A DNA stretch of 64,000 nucleotides from Hoplostethus atlanticus (lineage: Eukaryota > Chordata > Actinopteri > Trachichthyiformes > Trachichthyidae), in NCBI GenBank assembly GCA_034670405.1, contig JAXDDX010000041.1, positions 2,893,001 to 2,957,000 on the forward strand. Direction: 5' to 3'. Both the position numbers and the translations under genes were made by a program. The notes under the pieces are model-generated. The model searched no databases and was not told the origin of the DNA. It saw only the letters and a list, made by a program, of their open reading frames with translations. Shown piece by piece: positions 1 to 11,948 of this stretch. The number at the start of each line of letters is the position of its first letter. Positions within the stretch are counted from its first letter, which is position 1.

Positions 1-384
1 CCTGACTTGTAAGAGATGAGTAGACGGAAACCATGCCAGAAAAGGAAACCAATCAACACGTTCCTATTTTTTTAACCGTGCCTATACCCAGAAGTGACAT
101 AGTCCAAAAACTACAGATGAAAGCTTTAACATAATAATCTGTGACATGTTCACATAATTGAATTTCTATTTTGCTAAAGCTTTTCCATGAGGTATGAAGA
201 AAGTCAGTTTCATTTAATGTTTCAGCTGGCATTGAATTGAGTTGTTGGGGGTAGATGGAAAGTCATTGTTTTCCACTACTGAGAGACAAATCTGTATAAA
301 AATGTATTATTTTGCAAGTAATAAATAAATAAATAAATGTCTGTTTTGCTGTTCTTTATTGTAGATTGATGTAACACATGTGCT
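1..384. other. AT-rich sequence without a recognised gene
   Basis: I see no coding exon here. The stretch is AT-rich and carries a short AAAT tetranucleotide run near 320-340. Family X repeat sequence begins near 382. Short open frames look like chance. Confidence 0.6.
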
Positions 385-909
385 TGAAAGCTTTTACATT
401 TGATGTTATAAACACTTGGTGTCAGGTAAGTCTTTCTAGAAAAAATTCCTCTGTCGCACAGGAAGTGATGCGTTTTACATTTCCGACACACTGTTTGATT
501 GACAAGTGATCTCTGGGAAGCAGTGGCGGCTGGTGCATTTTTCTCCAGGGGGGGCTATACCAAAAATCAAACAAACATGTACTAAGGTATCATCAGTGTA
601 TTTAAATAAATGAAAAGGCCTTTATTTGTATTTGCTGAGCTGAATGAACATTTGTTGTAATGAAACGTGCTTAAGGTAAGTTAAGGTACTTCAATTAGTA
701 CAAATTCTTCATAATAATTATCTTTTATACTACAATATGTAATGGTGAAAGACTAAAGTAACCGAAAAGTGCCTCGATAAGTGCAACAGAAATCTGACAA
801 CACAAAACCCTGAGACAATGGCAGAAAATTATGAACACAATAACACCTAATAGAATTTTTTTTTTTTTTTTTTATTAATATGGTATTACATTTGAAATAC
901 CCAGTGCCA

Positions 910-1388
910 TCAAAACGCTGAGTGAACTGGCTCAAAGCCATATGACTTTGCCACCTTGTGGCTTAAACGTTTTGTACATAAATGTTGCCCTTCTCTCCTT
1001 GAGAGATGCACATTTCTCAATGACTCTATGGCACCACAGAACTTGACACAGTTTATTATTTTAGACAGGATGTGCCTGTTTTTGTCAACCTCTTCATTAT
1101 GCTCACGGATCCCTGTCCTGTAGCCTTCATCAAGCTGAGCAGCTATGTTTACTTTCCCAAACATTTGCTTTTGCTTTTTCTGATATGTGGTTTAAATCAT
1201 TCAAACCTTTCTGAATCCATGCTGGGTCTGAGACCTGTCGTTTGAAAAAGGGTGCAGGGAAAGCAAAATAAAGCATTGGTGTCACTACATACAGTTAGCC
1301 AAGCCTTCCTACTAAACCAGCTCCTTGAAAACGACCGAGTATATTGTCTCATTCTGGCGCATTTTATGTCAGATGTACCACGAGCCAC
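910..1388 (-). pseudogene. Broken hAT transposase (TTF zinc finger plus start of DUF4371)
   Basis: The minus-strand frame at 1197-1388 gives a fragment with SRSWFSRKAWLTVCSDTNAL and CFPC, the hallmark of TTF-type zinc-finger hAT transposases of vertebrate genomes. The next frame at 910-1164 gives the beginning of the DUF4371 region. Between them the frame shifts and the usual spacer has been lost. No hAT C-terminal dimerisation domain follows before the element ends at 521. This is a remnant and is unlikely to make an active protein. The same two fragments recur in the second copy. Confidence 0.8.
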
Positions 1389-1453
1389 TCGCTCTCTGCT
1401 GCCAACCAGTGGTTGGTGGTGTGTAAATCAGCAGCATTCAGATAAATGCTGTT

Positions 1454-1546
1454 TGTACATGCGCAGTTCGTTGGTGGGGCGCAGCTTTCCTGCGCCCCAC
1501 CAAGCTCCTATCTCTTGTATTGAGAGGAGCGAACTGCGCATGTACA
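1454..1546. repeat. Perfect nested palindrome inside hAT copy 1
   Basis: Two perfect inverted-repeat pairs are nested. The outer arms are 17 nt (1454-1470 with 1530-1546). The inner arms are 14 nt (1471-1484 with 1490-1503, 5-nt loop TTGGTGGGGCGCAG type). The left arms are contiguous, giving a 31-nt arm, and the right arms are separated by a 26-nt bulge. The structure could form a strong hairpin or cruciform. It is conserved in copy 2 (11200-11292). Confidence 0.9.
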
Positions 1547-2060
1547 ATTTATAACGAGAGTCAATGGGCAAAGATTTTTGCGCCCCAGGCCGGAAATACG
1601 TGGCCTAGCAGTAACTTTAGACAACGTAGAACAATTTTAATCTACATTTTATTGCAGATTATACATTCTACTCACTAACTATATGATATTTACCTCGCTC
1701 ATTTAAAAAAAATATATAAGAAAGTAATTTTTAAAGTCTTATTCAATGAAGTCTAGGATGTGGGGAGTGGTGGGGCGGCGCCCTAGCGCCCTCTATTGGC
1801 CAGCCGCCACTGCTGGGAAGTGATCCACAGAAACACCACAGTGACCAAAGATGTTGACAAAATAAAAACAAAAATCTGGAAGATTACCACTTTGAGATTA
1901 AAATTTATTAAATATTAACAAAATAATTTATAAAATATTTTATACACATCACTTTCATTATTATTTATTTCATAATTTATGAGCAGCTTAAGGAGTGGAA
2001 TGAGTGATCTTCTAATACAAAATATCCATTTAAAATTGGATATGTCTACACAAAATTGGG

Positions 2061-2066
2061 TTTATT
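2061..2066 (-). terminator. Possible polyadenylation signal of the polyketide synthase gene
   Basis: TTTATT on the plus strand reads AATAAA on the minus strand, about 260 nt past the stop codon. Another candidate is at 1904-1909. The choice between them cannot be made from sequence alone. Confidence 0.35.
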
Positions 2067-2327
2067 TTGACTTGGCTTATAGTTAAAACAATGTAAAACT
2101 ACTGTAATATTTTAAATATATAATATAAAAATAACTGAGAATAACCATAACCAAACATTTACAAACATGATGAAAAATACAGTATGAATACATGCTTTTG
2201 AATAACGGGAATGCTATTCTTTTGTAAAAACCATTGCAAGTTATTGAATTCACTGATTCTCAATTAGATATTATGATGGTTAAACCTGCATTGCATTAAG
2301 TCTGTGTCATATCTGTGTTTGATAGTC

Positions 2328-5300
2328 CTACAATCTTGTTGAAATAACATCTTCAATCAGAACAGACTCTTGGTTATCACTGACATTTTCACCTCCAGTT
2401 TCTGCACTTAGGATAGCTACCACTATTGATAGTGTGACATTGGGGTCCAACAATTTGACCAAAGGTACATTCACACCTCTCTCTTGAAAGATGAGATTCT
2501 GCAGAGTCATGGCCTGCATTGAGTCAATGCCTAAAGATGAAAGAGGCGCATCATCATTCAGCTCACTCTTGTCAGTACCAATGGTCTCACTCAGCAGAGA
2601 TTTGATATACTCTTTTGGTGAGACAGAGTCTGTTTGTTTAATTTGTGAATCCATCTCTCTGGATTTTTGGAAAGCCTCCTCTACTAATGAGGACAGGCGT
2701 ATGGTCAAGGCAGCATTTTGAGAGAGGATGTTGTACCTGAGGTTTTTGAAGTGAAACCTGCAAACAGCCTGTTGGGGTCTGTTGAGCACAAGGCATTGTT
2801 CCAAACTTTTATAAATCTCAGCCACATCCAACACCATCATCCCCTTTGCCTCCAGAAACCTCTGGAAATGTTCCTTGTTCAAGAGCAGACCAAGGTTCAG
2901 AGCTCCCCAGTTGATAGACTGTCCAGGGAGCCCAAGTGTGCGTCTATATTGACAAAGTGTGTCAAGGAATGTATTAGCTGCAGCATAGTTTGTTTGTGAT
3001 GCATTTCCCAGAAAAGCTGAGATGGAGGAATAACACACAAAGTAATCTAACTGACAGTGCTGTGTTGCATGGTGCAGATTCAGAGCACCATTTACTTTGG
3101 GTTTCAGAACTTTCTCATAGAGAGATTTGTCAAGGGTCTCAATCAGCCCATCGTGCAAGACAACTGCACTGTGAAACACTCCTCTGATTGAACAAGCAGC
3201 GAATTTCTTGCCAATGACACTGATAGCCTTGTTCACATGCTCAGAGACAGACACATCACACTCCAAGGTAGAGATGCATGCCCCACACTGTTTCTCCACA
3301 TTGTGTATCTCTTGTTGCATATCAGGTGTGGGTCTTCTTCTGGAGAGTATGACAATGTGTCCTCCCCCCCTTTGAGAAATGAATTTGACTGTTTCAAAGC
3401 CCAACCCAGAGAGACCACCTGTCACAATGTATACAGCTCTCTTTCGGAAAAGCTGTTTTTTTGTTGCCAGCAATGGAATCTCAGATAGTGTACCTTTGAC
3501 ATCCTTTTCCAGGGCCACAACAGGCAGTTTCTTTAAGTTGAAGTATGATTCTGATCTCTCTAAAGGGAGAATGTTGCTTTCTGCTGTCACATTCTGAAAG
3601 GTAAAGCTCTCAAGAGCAAATGATTTCCTGTTCAAATTTAAGGACTTGAGCCAATGATAAATGTATGGCCTCTGTGCATTCAGTGATCCCTTTTGTAAAA
3701 TGCATGGCATGTGAATGGTCTGCATGTGAACACTTTCCTTCACACTTTGGAAAGCATCTTGAGCAAGCAGACACTGAGACTGAGATTCACAGATGATGAC
3801 AACATTTCGGATGCCAGGAAAGCTGCCAATTTTAGCAATCAGAGATTCATCATATGGAGGCAGGAGGAGAAATGCATCCACTTGATTAATATCCACAAAA
3901 GATCCATTGCACTGTGTGCCAACAACGACATTCCACCCTGATTTGTAAGATGTGACGGCCAAGACTTTCATCAGAGCAGAGTCAGGAACAGAAGATATGA
4001 TTCCCAGATGTTGTTTGGTTCTGGGTAAGGCTCTATGCAGGATCTGCCATGCTAGCACAAAGTATGACACACAGGGTGTTTTTTGAAAGAATGGGAACTT
4101 TTTCACACTGTAGCACACATCCTCCGGAACGGTGATCTTGTTGGCTGCCACAACAGGGTAACAACAAACAACATTGTCTCCAACTTTCAATTTGCTAACA
4201 TCCTTTCCAACTGCTGTAACAGTACCGCTAAAATCGAGAGCAAGTAGCTTGTGGTTCTGAGATGAATATTTATTCCAGTAGAACGTCTGGCCAAATTTCA
4301 AATGTGATGCGCTGACAGGAAAATAATCAGATGAATGAACACATATCTTACTGACCCGAATTTCAACTGATTTCTTACTGATTGGCTGATCCTCATCATC
4401 AAAGGGAGTGGCACACAGTTTAGTCATTGTATATGCATCAGCCGTCTGAAAGATGTAGGGTTCAGACAATGTAGAGCAGAAACTGCCCTCTGAACTGTCA
4501 GTGATTTCAACAGGGGTACGGACGATGGAAGGTTTCAAAATCAACCCGTCTTTAACCACTAATTCTGGGTATTTACTGCAAGGATACAAGCTTAAGACCT
4601 GAGACAGAGCTGTGATGTCAGAGGTAGAGGTAGAACCCATGTCAATCAGCTGAAATGAAAGATCTGCTATCTCTGCAGCAAATGATCTCGTCATACCAGA
4701 GAGGGCAAAACCTGGACTTATGTGGTCTACTGTGATTTCAGATGAACGGTAGGTTATGGTTCTGATGGAGTTTGGAAAATGAATTACCTTCAGTTCAAGG
4801 ACTATTCTGCGGTAAATCTCACAGCAGCTCACCAAATTCTGTAGGACAATGTCAGCTGCCAGTGAAGTGAGGTCTTCTTTACCCCACAAAAACAAGACCT
4901 CGTCAAAGTTTTTCTCAATATCTGTGATATTGAGATTTGCCATGAGAGTGGGGAATCCATGGCTCAAGATATCTTTTGCATGTGTGAAGGAAATGTATCT
5001 AGATCTTGGGTCCAGGTGCTGTTGCATGGCTTTGGATATCCCTAAACGGTCACAGAAGACCAAGGCCTTAGGAGGATGAGAGGATGTGATGCCTTCAGAC
5101 ACAACATTGTAGTCATTATGGTAGAAGTATTCCTCAACTACATAAGAACGAGTACCAAGGTACTTGATCAGCACGTGCTTAACCTCAACCAGCACTCTTC
5201 CCTCTTTATCTGTGAAGCAGCCACATACTTCAAATTGATCAGCAGCCACATTAATTGCTCTCAGATAAACAATCATCTCATCTTGCAAGGGTTCAAAAAC

Positions 5301-8300
5301 CGTCAAACTTCCTATTTTTGCAGGAAACCCTGGTCTGCCAGCAAATGCGTGTGCTATTGTAACTGGGAGAAGTTGCATTAGGAAGTCAAGAATAACAGGA
5401 TGGATGCAGTACTCGTGCAACTGAGACCGTAATTCTTCTGGAACTGTGACAACTGAAAAAGCCTCCATCAGTTCTTCCCCATAATGCACATCGCACTTAT
5501 TTTTGAAAACATCCCCATACTGAAAGCCACCTTGAGAAAGGTATCCATAGAACTCTTCAGAGCTCACTACAGATTTGCATCTTTTGTAGATGGAGCTTAT
5601 CGAAATACTTTGCTCCTCAATTAATCTCTCTGGCTTGGAAACTACTGTACCTGATGCGAAGACTGCAGATGCGGAGAACACTGTGAAATTAGTTTTGTTC
5701 CCTGCTTGCTCTAGTTGCACTTTCATTTCTGGTGCATTCTGGGTTAAAACAAATGGACTCTGAAAATTGACACTGAGCTGAAGTGAATTAAGAGGGACCT
5801 TTGGCTTGGCACTGGCCATGAATGTGGCTAAACCCAACTCAGCGTAGAAGGCTCCAGCGATGATGGGTATACCATTGTGTGTATGCTCGCGCAAGTAGGA
5901 TGAAGAGTCAGACAACAGATCACAGCTGAAAACATTGCTTTCATTACCAGTTTGACAGAGCACAGGGTGATTACCTGCTGTGCTTTTCTGTGCTGCTCCA
6001 ATGATAACATCTCTCTTCGAGCAATCAAACTGGTATCTTGGGAAAGGCAATGGGGTTGTCTCATATCCTCTGTAGAACTGGTTCCAATCTACCCGCACCC
6101 CGAGTTCAAACAGCTTAGATACAGTGGTCAGCATTGTTTCATGGTCTTTCTCTGGCTGCACTGAGGCAAGAACAGGGGTGTTATTTCCCAGAGATTCCAT
6201 GATGTTCCTTTGGAGGGCCCTCCTTGGGCCTATTTCTACAAAGACTACATTCTTCTTCCCTTTAGTTGCTGATCTCACTGCCTGCTCAAAAGATACTGGC
6301 TCACGAATATTTCTGGCCCAGTATTCTCCTGTGCAAAAATCAGGCTGCTCTACCTCCTTGCCTGTCACTGTAGAGAACAACTCTGTCTCTAGATCATTCA
6401 CCTGTAAGGAACCAATACTGTCCTCTATTTCAGACAGAACTGGGTCCATCATGTGGCTGTGGTAAGCGGCAGGGACATCCAGTACACGGAGGAACAGATT
6501 CTGACTATTCATAGAGGTGCTTAACTCATCGTGGAGGCTTTCTATTGCGTCTGCATCACCTGAGAGGGTGCAGGACTGGGGGCTGTTAAAAGCAGCAATG
6601 CAAACCCTATTGGAGTAACGAGGGAGAAGGTTAGCAACATCTGATACAGCCATATTGCTGATCACAAGCATTTTCCCTCCTGTGACCTTGTTCTGGAGAG
6701 TACTGCGTAAGTAGATTACTTTTACGGCATCCTCAATAGACAAGAGGCCAGAACAGTGAGCAGCTGCCACCTCTCCAACAGAGTGTCCAAGAATGGCATC
6801 AGGTTGGACACCCCAATGCTTGAATAGGGTGGCAATGCCAACCTGAATGGCAAAGAGGAGGGGCTGGACAACGTCTGGTTTAGTGAAATCGCTACTCTCA
6901 AACTCACTCTGAAGTATGTCCAAGATGTTCACCTTACTCAATCTTTGGAAACGTTCGCCAATCTCTTTGATCTTATCTCTGAATACACTCTCCTGTTTTA
7001 ATAGCTGCTTACACATGCCATGGTAAGTGACGCCATTCCCACAGAAGACAAACACTAATCTTGGATCTGAGTAGGAGGGGGCAATGTTTTTGCTCAAGGC
7101 AGATTGTAGCTGATCTTTAAGATCAACTACAGATGAAATCATGACAGCCTTTCTGTATTTGTGTTTTAGATGGCTCCTCCTACAAGCTGATGTGTACACC
7201 AGGGAATCTAGATCAACTTTACTCTCTCCATCTAGCTGTTTAATGGTGTCTTCCATCATCAAAGTGAGTGATTTTGATGAATTTGCGGACATAACAAAAT
7301 ACTTTGTTTGTTTCCCAACATTGTCTTGCTGAAGCTGTGACTGCTTGTGTTGCTTGACAATAGCATGTGCATTTGTTCCCCCAAAGCCAAAGTTGTTAAC
7401 GCCTGCTATTCTTTCGCCAGAGGCTTGCCACTTCTCTGCTTCAGTAGGAACCTTTATGTTTAGGGCTTTGGCATCTACACTGGCACTGTCTTCGGAGTAG
7501 AAAACGGAGGGAACAATGGTTTCATGCTTTATCATTAAGAGTACCTTAATGAGCCCTGCCACTCCAGCTGCAGATTCTGTGTGTCCAATGTTGCTCTTCA
7601 CAGAGCCGATGCGGAGTGTCTCTGAATCTGGAGGTCTGGCTTTAGCAATGACGTTTGAGATGCTCCCTGCCTCTGCTGGGTCTCCAATTGGGGTTCCGGT
7701 CCCGTGTGCCTCTATGTACTGGACATTTGCAAGGTCAGACCCTGAGTAGATTCTGCGCAGCAGCTCTTCTTGTTGAACCATGGAGGGCTTGGTGATTGGA
7801 GTGACTGAGTGGCCATCTTGGTTGACTGCTGTTTTGCTGATGATTCCCCATACATGATCATGGTCCTGTATAGCCTGTTTGACATATAGGAGTTTGCAAT
7901 GTTATTCTATAGATTATAATTACATTGTTATGATGGAATATTGTTGCATACAAAGTCAAGATTACACAGTAAGATCCTTAAATTGAATAGGAATAAAAAA
8001 TAAAACAAATCAATGAACTGGGCAAATCATATCAATATTGGTTGAAGTTACCAATATTGTGTGAAATGAATATTGTGATATCAATTTATATTAATTCCTG
8101 AATATTCTGACCTTTTTCAGTGGTTTCAGCAGAACGACCCCACAGCCCTCTCCTCTGCCATAGCCATCTGCTCTGCTGGAGAAAGGCTTGCTGGTTCCTT
8201 CAGGTGAGATCATCTTCGCCTTGCTGAGAGCAACAAAGACTCTTGGCTCGATGATACAGTTGACCCCTCCACACACTGCCATCTCACAGTCTCCTGATAA

Positions 8301-10056
8301 GGTAAAACATCAGTATTTTATGGCCAGTTCTAGAGGGAGTATTGTGTCAATAGTTTTTGTTCAGACATACTCTACATACACACCCTGTTTAATGGATTGA
8401 CAGGCAAGATGAAGAGCCACAAGGGATGATGAGCAAGCACAGTCTATGGACAGTGACGGTCCAGTGAAGTTGAAGATGTAAGAGACTCGGTTCGCTGCTA
8501 TACTCATAGCTAGCCCTGTGCCAGTCCAGTGGTTGATCACACTCGGGTGCACGTGTGCAGCAGATTGCTCATAATCTCTGTTCATTAGGCCTATAACAAA
8601 AACAGAAAATGTACACATCATAGTGGATACTACTTTAATATTGCACTGAGAGATTTATCAATGAGTAATTGTAAATTTAAATTGCATGGTAAAAACTTCC
8701 ATCAGGGAAAATACTCAACTACAATGTAATTGCATTTTTGACTCAACGTAGAAGCAGCATTGGTAATATAACACCAAATTAAACATAAACAGTTATCAAT
8801 AACATATTTTTATCGTTTTACCAAAAAACACGCCTGTCCTAGTCCCACTGGCCTTCTCCATTGGAATTCCAGCATTCTCTAAAGCCCTGTACACACACTG
8901 AAGAAGCTGTTTTTGTTGAGGGTCCATTTGTTCCACTTCGCTGTCACTGATGCCAAAGAACTTGTGATCAAATTCATTGAACCTGGAGAAATTCACAGAC
9001 ATTTCAGGTTGGATTTAATGAGTGAAAAAATAGGTTGTTAGCCTAAAATGACACCAGGTTAATATGACGTTCGATTGATGTTTAATTGTTTTTTATGGTA
9101 ATTATCACTCATTATACCCATTAGTATCACTCATTATCCATTACTAATCATGTGAGAGAACCGGTAGTTATGGTAGTTATGAGTAAAACATATGTCTTAG
9201 TGAATTATTTGTTGTTAATTTGACACAGGTTTAAAGCCCTTACCCATCAATAAGAGCAGCCTTAGCAGTGCGGGATTTTCCCGCTTTGTTGTCATCGGGG
9301 TCATACCAGCTGGCTAGGTCAAACCTCTCCTTGGGAATTGGCACAGAACAGTTCCTCCCATCCACAAGAACCTTCCAGAAATTGTCAAGCCCTTCTCCTG
9401 TTTGAAATGATAAATACAGTGGGGTCCACTACCACTACTTGTTTTCATCATTCATCAAAAACTAATACATTTTTTTCAGTTGATACTTATAATTCAACAA
9501 TACATTATTTAGATGCAAATCCAAATGTTTAGCTCTTTGAGAAATGCTTGTATGAAATTGAAATAAGAGTGAGTCCACAGTCCTGATTTAAGTTGTGCTC
9601 AATGGCCTAGAGGTTGCTTTTCAAATAAAATTGTAATTTGTGCACATTAACTTAATATTAAATCAAATAATTGCACAAAATCACACAATCACCGTATTCC
9701 ATTTTACTGTATTTGTTTAGTAACTAGTCTAGTGCAAGGCGTAGTACCTGTCAAGTACAGTATCGGTAAAGAAAACATTTTATGCAAACTAAAAGTGATG
9801 AAATCCTAGACACAATTTGTTTGGATTTTTTATTTTTTGTTTCACATATTTGTTTCACCTTTGTGTAACAATATATTTTGCATTTTCTTTGTATATCTTT
9901 TTTAATATTGTGTGTGAGAGGTCTGTTAATGCCACTTATTCTGTAAAATGTAGAGAAACAATAAAAACGTTCAAAGCTTCAAAACTCAAATGGCTTACCC
10001 CCTGGAAAATTGCATCCTATGCCCACCACGGCAATGCCATCTTCAGCTTCTTCCAT
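2328..10056 (-). CDS. pks1: Type I polyketide synthase (animal PKS1), six exons, 2102 aa
   Basis: Coding exons on the minus strand are 9999-10056, 9244-9397, 8822-8982, 8384-8590, 8112-8293 and 2328-7874. All junctions are GT-AG, phases agree, and the total of 6309 nt gives 2102 residues plus stop. The product is a cytosolic iterative megasynthase related to fatty acid synthase. It condenses acyl and malonyl units on its own carrier domain. Domain order: ketosynthase (about 5-430; active Cys177 in DCACSSS, His311 in EAHGTGT, His352 in NIGHTE); acyltransferase (about 525-830; Ser619 in GHSVGE); dehydratase-like (about 890-1170; His near 918); a region like an MDR enoyl reductase (about 1400-1700) whose nucleotide-binding glycine loop is not recognisable; ketoreductase (about 1735-1920; TGGLSGLG, then YAAAN); carrier protein (Ser2039 in GIDSMQ). 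There is no thioesterase, so release must be in trans or non-enzymatic. The ATG begins [20 protein letters not shown]. Fish homologues are known for a role in otolith seeding and bird ones in pigment; the role here is inferred. Confidence 0.95.
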
Positions 10057-10266
10057 GATTACTGTACATCACTGTGAACAACTGCAAACAGAATGAAAAA
10101 AAATTCTGATATTAGTCCAGCTATGTCATGCACCCATGCCTCCCTCACTTTGCTGTTTGCTTATACAGCCATACAGTTGGTTCTTATAGCCGAGTTTCTT
10201 TTCTTTATAAAACATTAATGATTGACCGTAAACGTGGCCATGGAGATGAAGGACTTCAGTGCACAC
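10057..10266 (-). promoter_or_regulatory. Upstream region of pks1 before the hAT insertion
   Basis: These 210 bases lie between the pks1 start codon and the second hAT element. On the minus strand a short upstream ATG out of frame with pks1 is present about 15 nt before the start. CAG sites just before it could act as a splice acceptor, so an untranslated first exon may lie farther upstream, beyond the hAT copy. I see no TATA box here. Confidence 0.3.
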
Positions 10267-10661
10267 CAGTGGCGGCTGGTGCATTTTTCTCCAGGGGGGG
10301 GCTATACCAAAAATCAAACAAACATGTACTAAGGTATCATCAGTGTATTTAAATAAATGAAAAGGCCTTTATTTGTATTTGCTGAGCTGAATGAACATTT
10401 GTTGTAATGAAACGTGCTTAAGGTAAGTTAAGGTACTTCAATTAGTGCAAATTCTTTATAATAATTATCTTTTATACTACAATATGTAATGGTGAAAGAC
10501 TAAAGTAACCGAAAAGTGCCTCGATAAGTGCAACAGAAATCTGACAACACAAAACCCTGAGACAATGGCAGAAAATTATGAACACAATAAGACCTAATAG
10601 AAAATAACATTTAAGAAAAAAATTAATTAATATGGTATTACATTTGAAATACCCAGTGCCA

Positions 10662-11140
10662 TCAAAAAGCTGAGTGAACTGGCTCAAAGATATATGATTT
10701 TGCCACCTTGTGGCTTAAACTTTTTGTACATAAATTTTGCCCTTCTCTCCTTGAGAGATGCACATTTGTCAATGACTCTATGGCACCACAGAACTTGACA
10801 CAGTTTATTATTTTAGACAGGATGTGCCTGTTTTTGTCAACCTCTTCATTATGCTTACAGATCCCTATCCTGCAGCCTTCATCAAGCTGAGCAGCTATGT
10901 TTACTTTCCCAAACATTTGCTTTTGATTTTTCTGATATGTGGTTTAAATCATTCAAACCTGTCTGAATCCATGCTGGGTCTGAGACCTGTCGTTTGAAAA
11001 AGGGTGCAGGGAAAGCAAAATAAAGCATTGGTGTCACTACATACAGTTAGCCAAGCCTTCCTACTAAACCAGCTCCTTGAAAACGACCGAGTATATTGTC
11101 TCATTCTGGCGCATTTTATGTCAGATGTACCACGAGCCAC
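10662..11140 (-). pseudogene. Broken hAT transposase, copy 2
   Basis: The same TTF zinc-finger fragment (10949-11140) and DUF4371 start (10662-10916) as in copy 1 are present, with the same frame break between them and the same missing C-terminal half. The shared break means both copies descend from one already defective element, which was mobilised by transposase supplied elsewhere. Confidence 0.8.
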
Positions 11141-11199
11141 TCGCTCTCTGCTGCCAACCAGTGGTTGGTGGTGTGTAAATCAGCAGCATAAATGCTGTT

Positions 11200-11292
11200 T
11201 GTACATGCGCAGTTCGTTGGTGGGGCGCAGCTTTCCTGCGCCCCACCAAGCTCCTATCTCTTGTATTGAGAGGAGCGAACTGCGCATGTACA
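11200..11292. repeat. Nested palindrome inside hAT copy 2
   Basis: Same architecture as in copy 1: outer 17-nt arms, inner 14-nt arms and a 26-nt bulge on one side. Both arms are unchanged between the two copies. Confidence 0.85.
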
Positions 11293-11718
11293 ATTTATAA
11301 CGAGAGTCAATGGACAAAGATTTTTGCGCCCCAGGCCGGAAATACGTGGCCTAGCAGTAACTTTAGACAACGTAGAACAATTTTAATCTACATTTTATTG
11401 CAGATTATACATTCTACTCACTAACTATATAATATTTACGTCGCTCATTTAAAAAAAAAAGAAAAAAAAGAAAGTAATTTTTAAAGTCTTATTCAATGAA
11501 GTCTAGGATGTGGGGAGTGGTGGGGCGGCGCCCTAGCGCCCTCTATTGGCCAGCCGCCACTGGTGCACACCTTTATGGTGCCTTGCAAATGATTAGACCA
11601 AGTTTAATGAGTAAATCAATATGTTATCAGGTGACTTTAGATCCTGTTTCATCAAGGCTTATATTGTGAGAGTAACAAACAACCAAACAAGCAGGAAATC
11701 GAGTTTAAAATATTCTTC

Positions 11719-11948
11719 GGTGTTCCAGGCATGTCCAACGGGGAGGAGGCCCCGGGGCAGACCAAGGACCAGGTGGCGTGATTACATTTACGCATTGGCC
11801 TTGGAACGTCTTGGGATCCCCAGGGCAGAGCTGGCGGATGTGGCCAGGGAAAGGGAAGTCTGGGGCTCTCTGCTGGAACTGTTGCCTCCGCGACCCGACC
11901 CCGGATAAGCGGATGAAGATGAAGATGAGAATTAATAGGATTTTAAAC
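11719..11948 (+). mobile_element. LINE ORF2 3' end, truncated, copy 1
   Basis: The plus-strand reading frame ends in the typical tail of a fish non-LTR retrotransposon ORF2 (motif GRRPRGRPRTRWRDY, then LLELLPPRPDPG). A GATGAA-type simple tail follows. The copy is 5' truncated. It is identical over all 230 bases to the reverse complement of 13468-13697. I cannot assign the clade with certainty. Confidence 0.85.

Larger units (their letters stand above)
513..1820 (-). mobile_element. hAT-superfamily element, copy 1, with 8-bp target duplications
   Basis: The element runs from 521 to 1812. Its ends are inverted repeats starting CAGTGGCGGCTGG and ending in the complement CCAGCCGCCACTG. It is flanked by a perfect 8-bp duplication CTGGGAAG (513-520 and 1813-1820), the length expected for hAT transposition. 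Inside, on the minus strand, is a relic transposase. First comes a TTF-type zinc-finger piece (1197-1388, with WFSRKAW and CFPC motifs), then the start of a DUF4371/RNaseH-like region (910-1164, with IAAQLDEGYR and HILSKIINCVKFCG). A frame break lies between them. The C-terminal catalytic and dimerisation parts are missing, so the element is a non-autonomous deletion derivative. A long palindrome lies at 1454-1546. A second, nearly identical copy sits at 10267-11562. Confidence 0.9.
382..1897 (+). repeat. Family X repeat, copy A (split by a hAT insertion)
   Basis: The two flanks of the hAT element at 521-1812 (382-512 and 1813-1897) match the sequence at 44740-45305 in the same orientation and the reverse complement of 33615-33960. 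Shared landmarks are an AAAGCTTTTACATTTG block near 388, a GGAAGTGATGCGTTTTA block near 461, and an ATTACCACTTT block near 1884. The family therefore has at least three copies in this window. I see no open frame in it and cannot name the family. It could be a non-autonomous DNA transposon or an old untranslated repeat. Confidence 0.65.
10259..11570 (-). mobile_element. hAT-superfamily element, copy 2, with 8-bp target duplications
   Basis: The element spans 10267-11562, with the same terminal inverted repeats as copy 1. Its own perfect 8-bp target duplication is GTGCACAC (10259-10266 and 11563-11570), so it is an independent insertion and not part of a duplication of copy 1. It carries the same broken transposase fragments on the minus strand (10949-11140 and 10662-10916). 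By eye it differs from copy 1 by scattered substitutions, a 6-bp deletion near 11189, and a different sequence where copy 1 has a 17-nt T tract (near 857-873). It lies about 210 bp upstream of the pks1 start codon, in the same orientation as copy 1. Confidence 0.9.

Noticed and set aside
6124-6465. 113-codon plus-strand open frame
   Set aside because: It is antisense to the large pks1 exon; that exon explains the openness.
2328-7781. Treating the long open frame as a single-exon gene starting at the Met at 7781
   Set aside because: The ketosynthase motifs are split over five upstream exons with perfect splice phases; the exon begins at 7874 after an acceptor.
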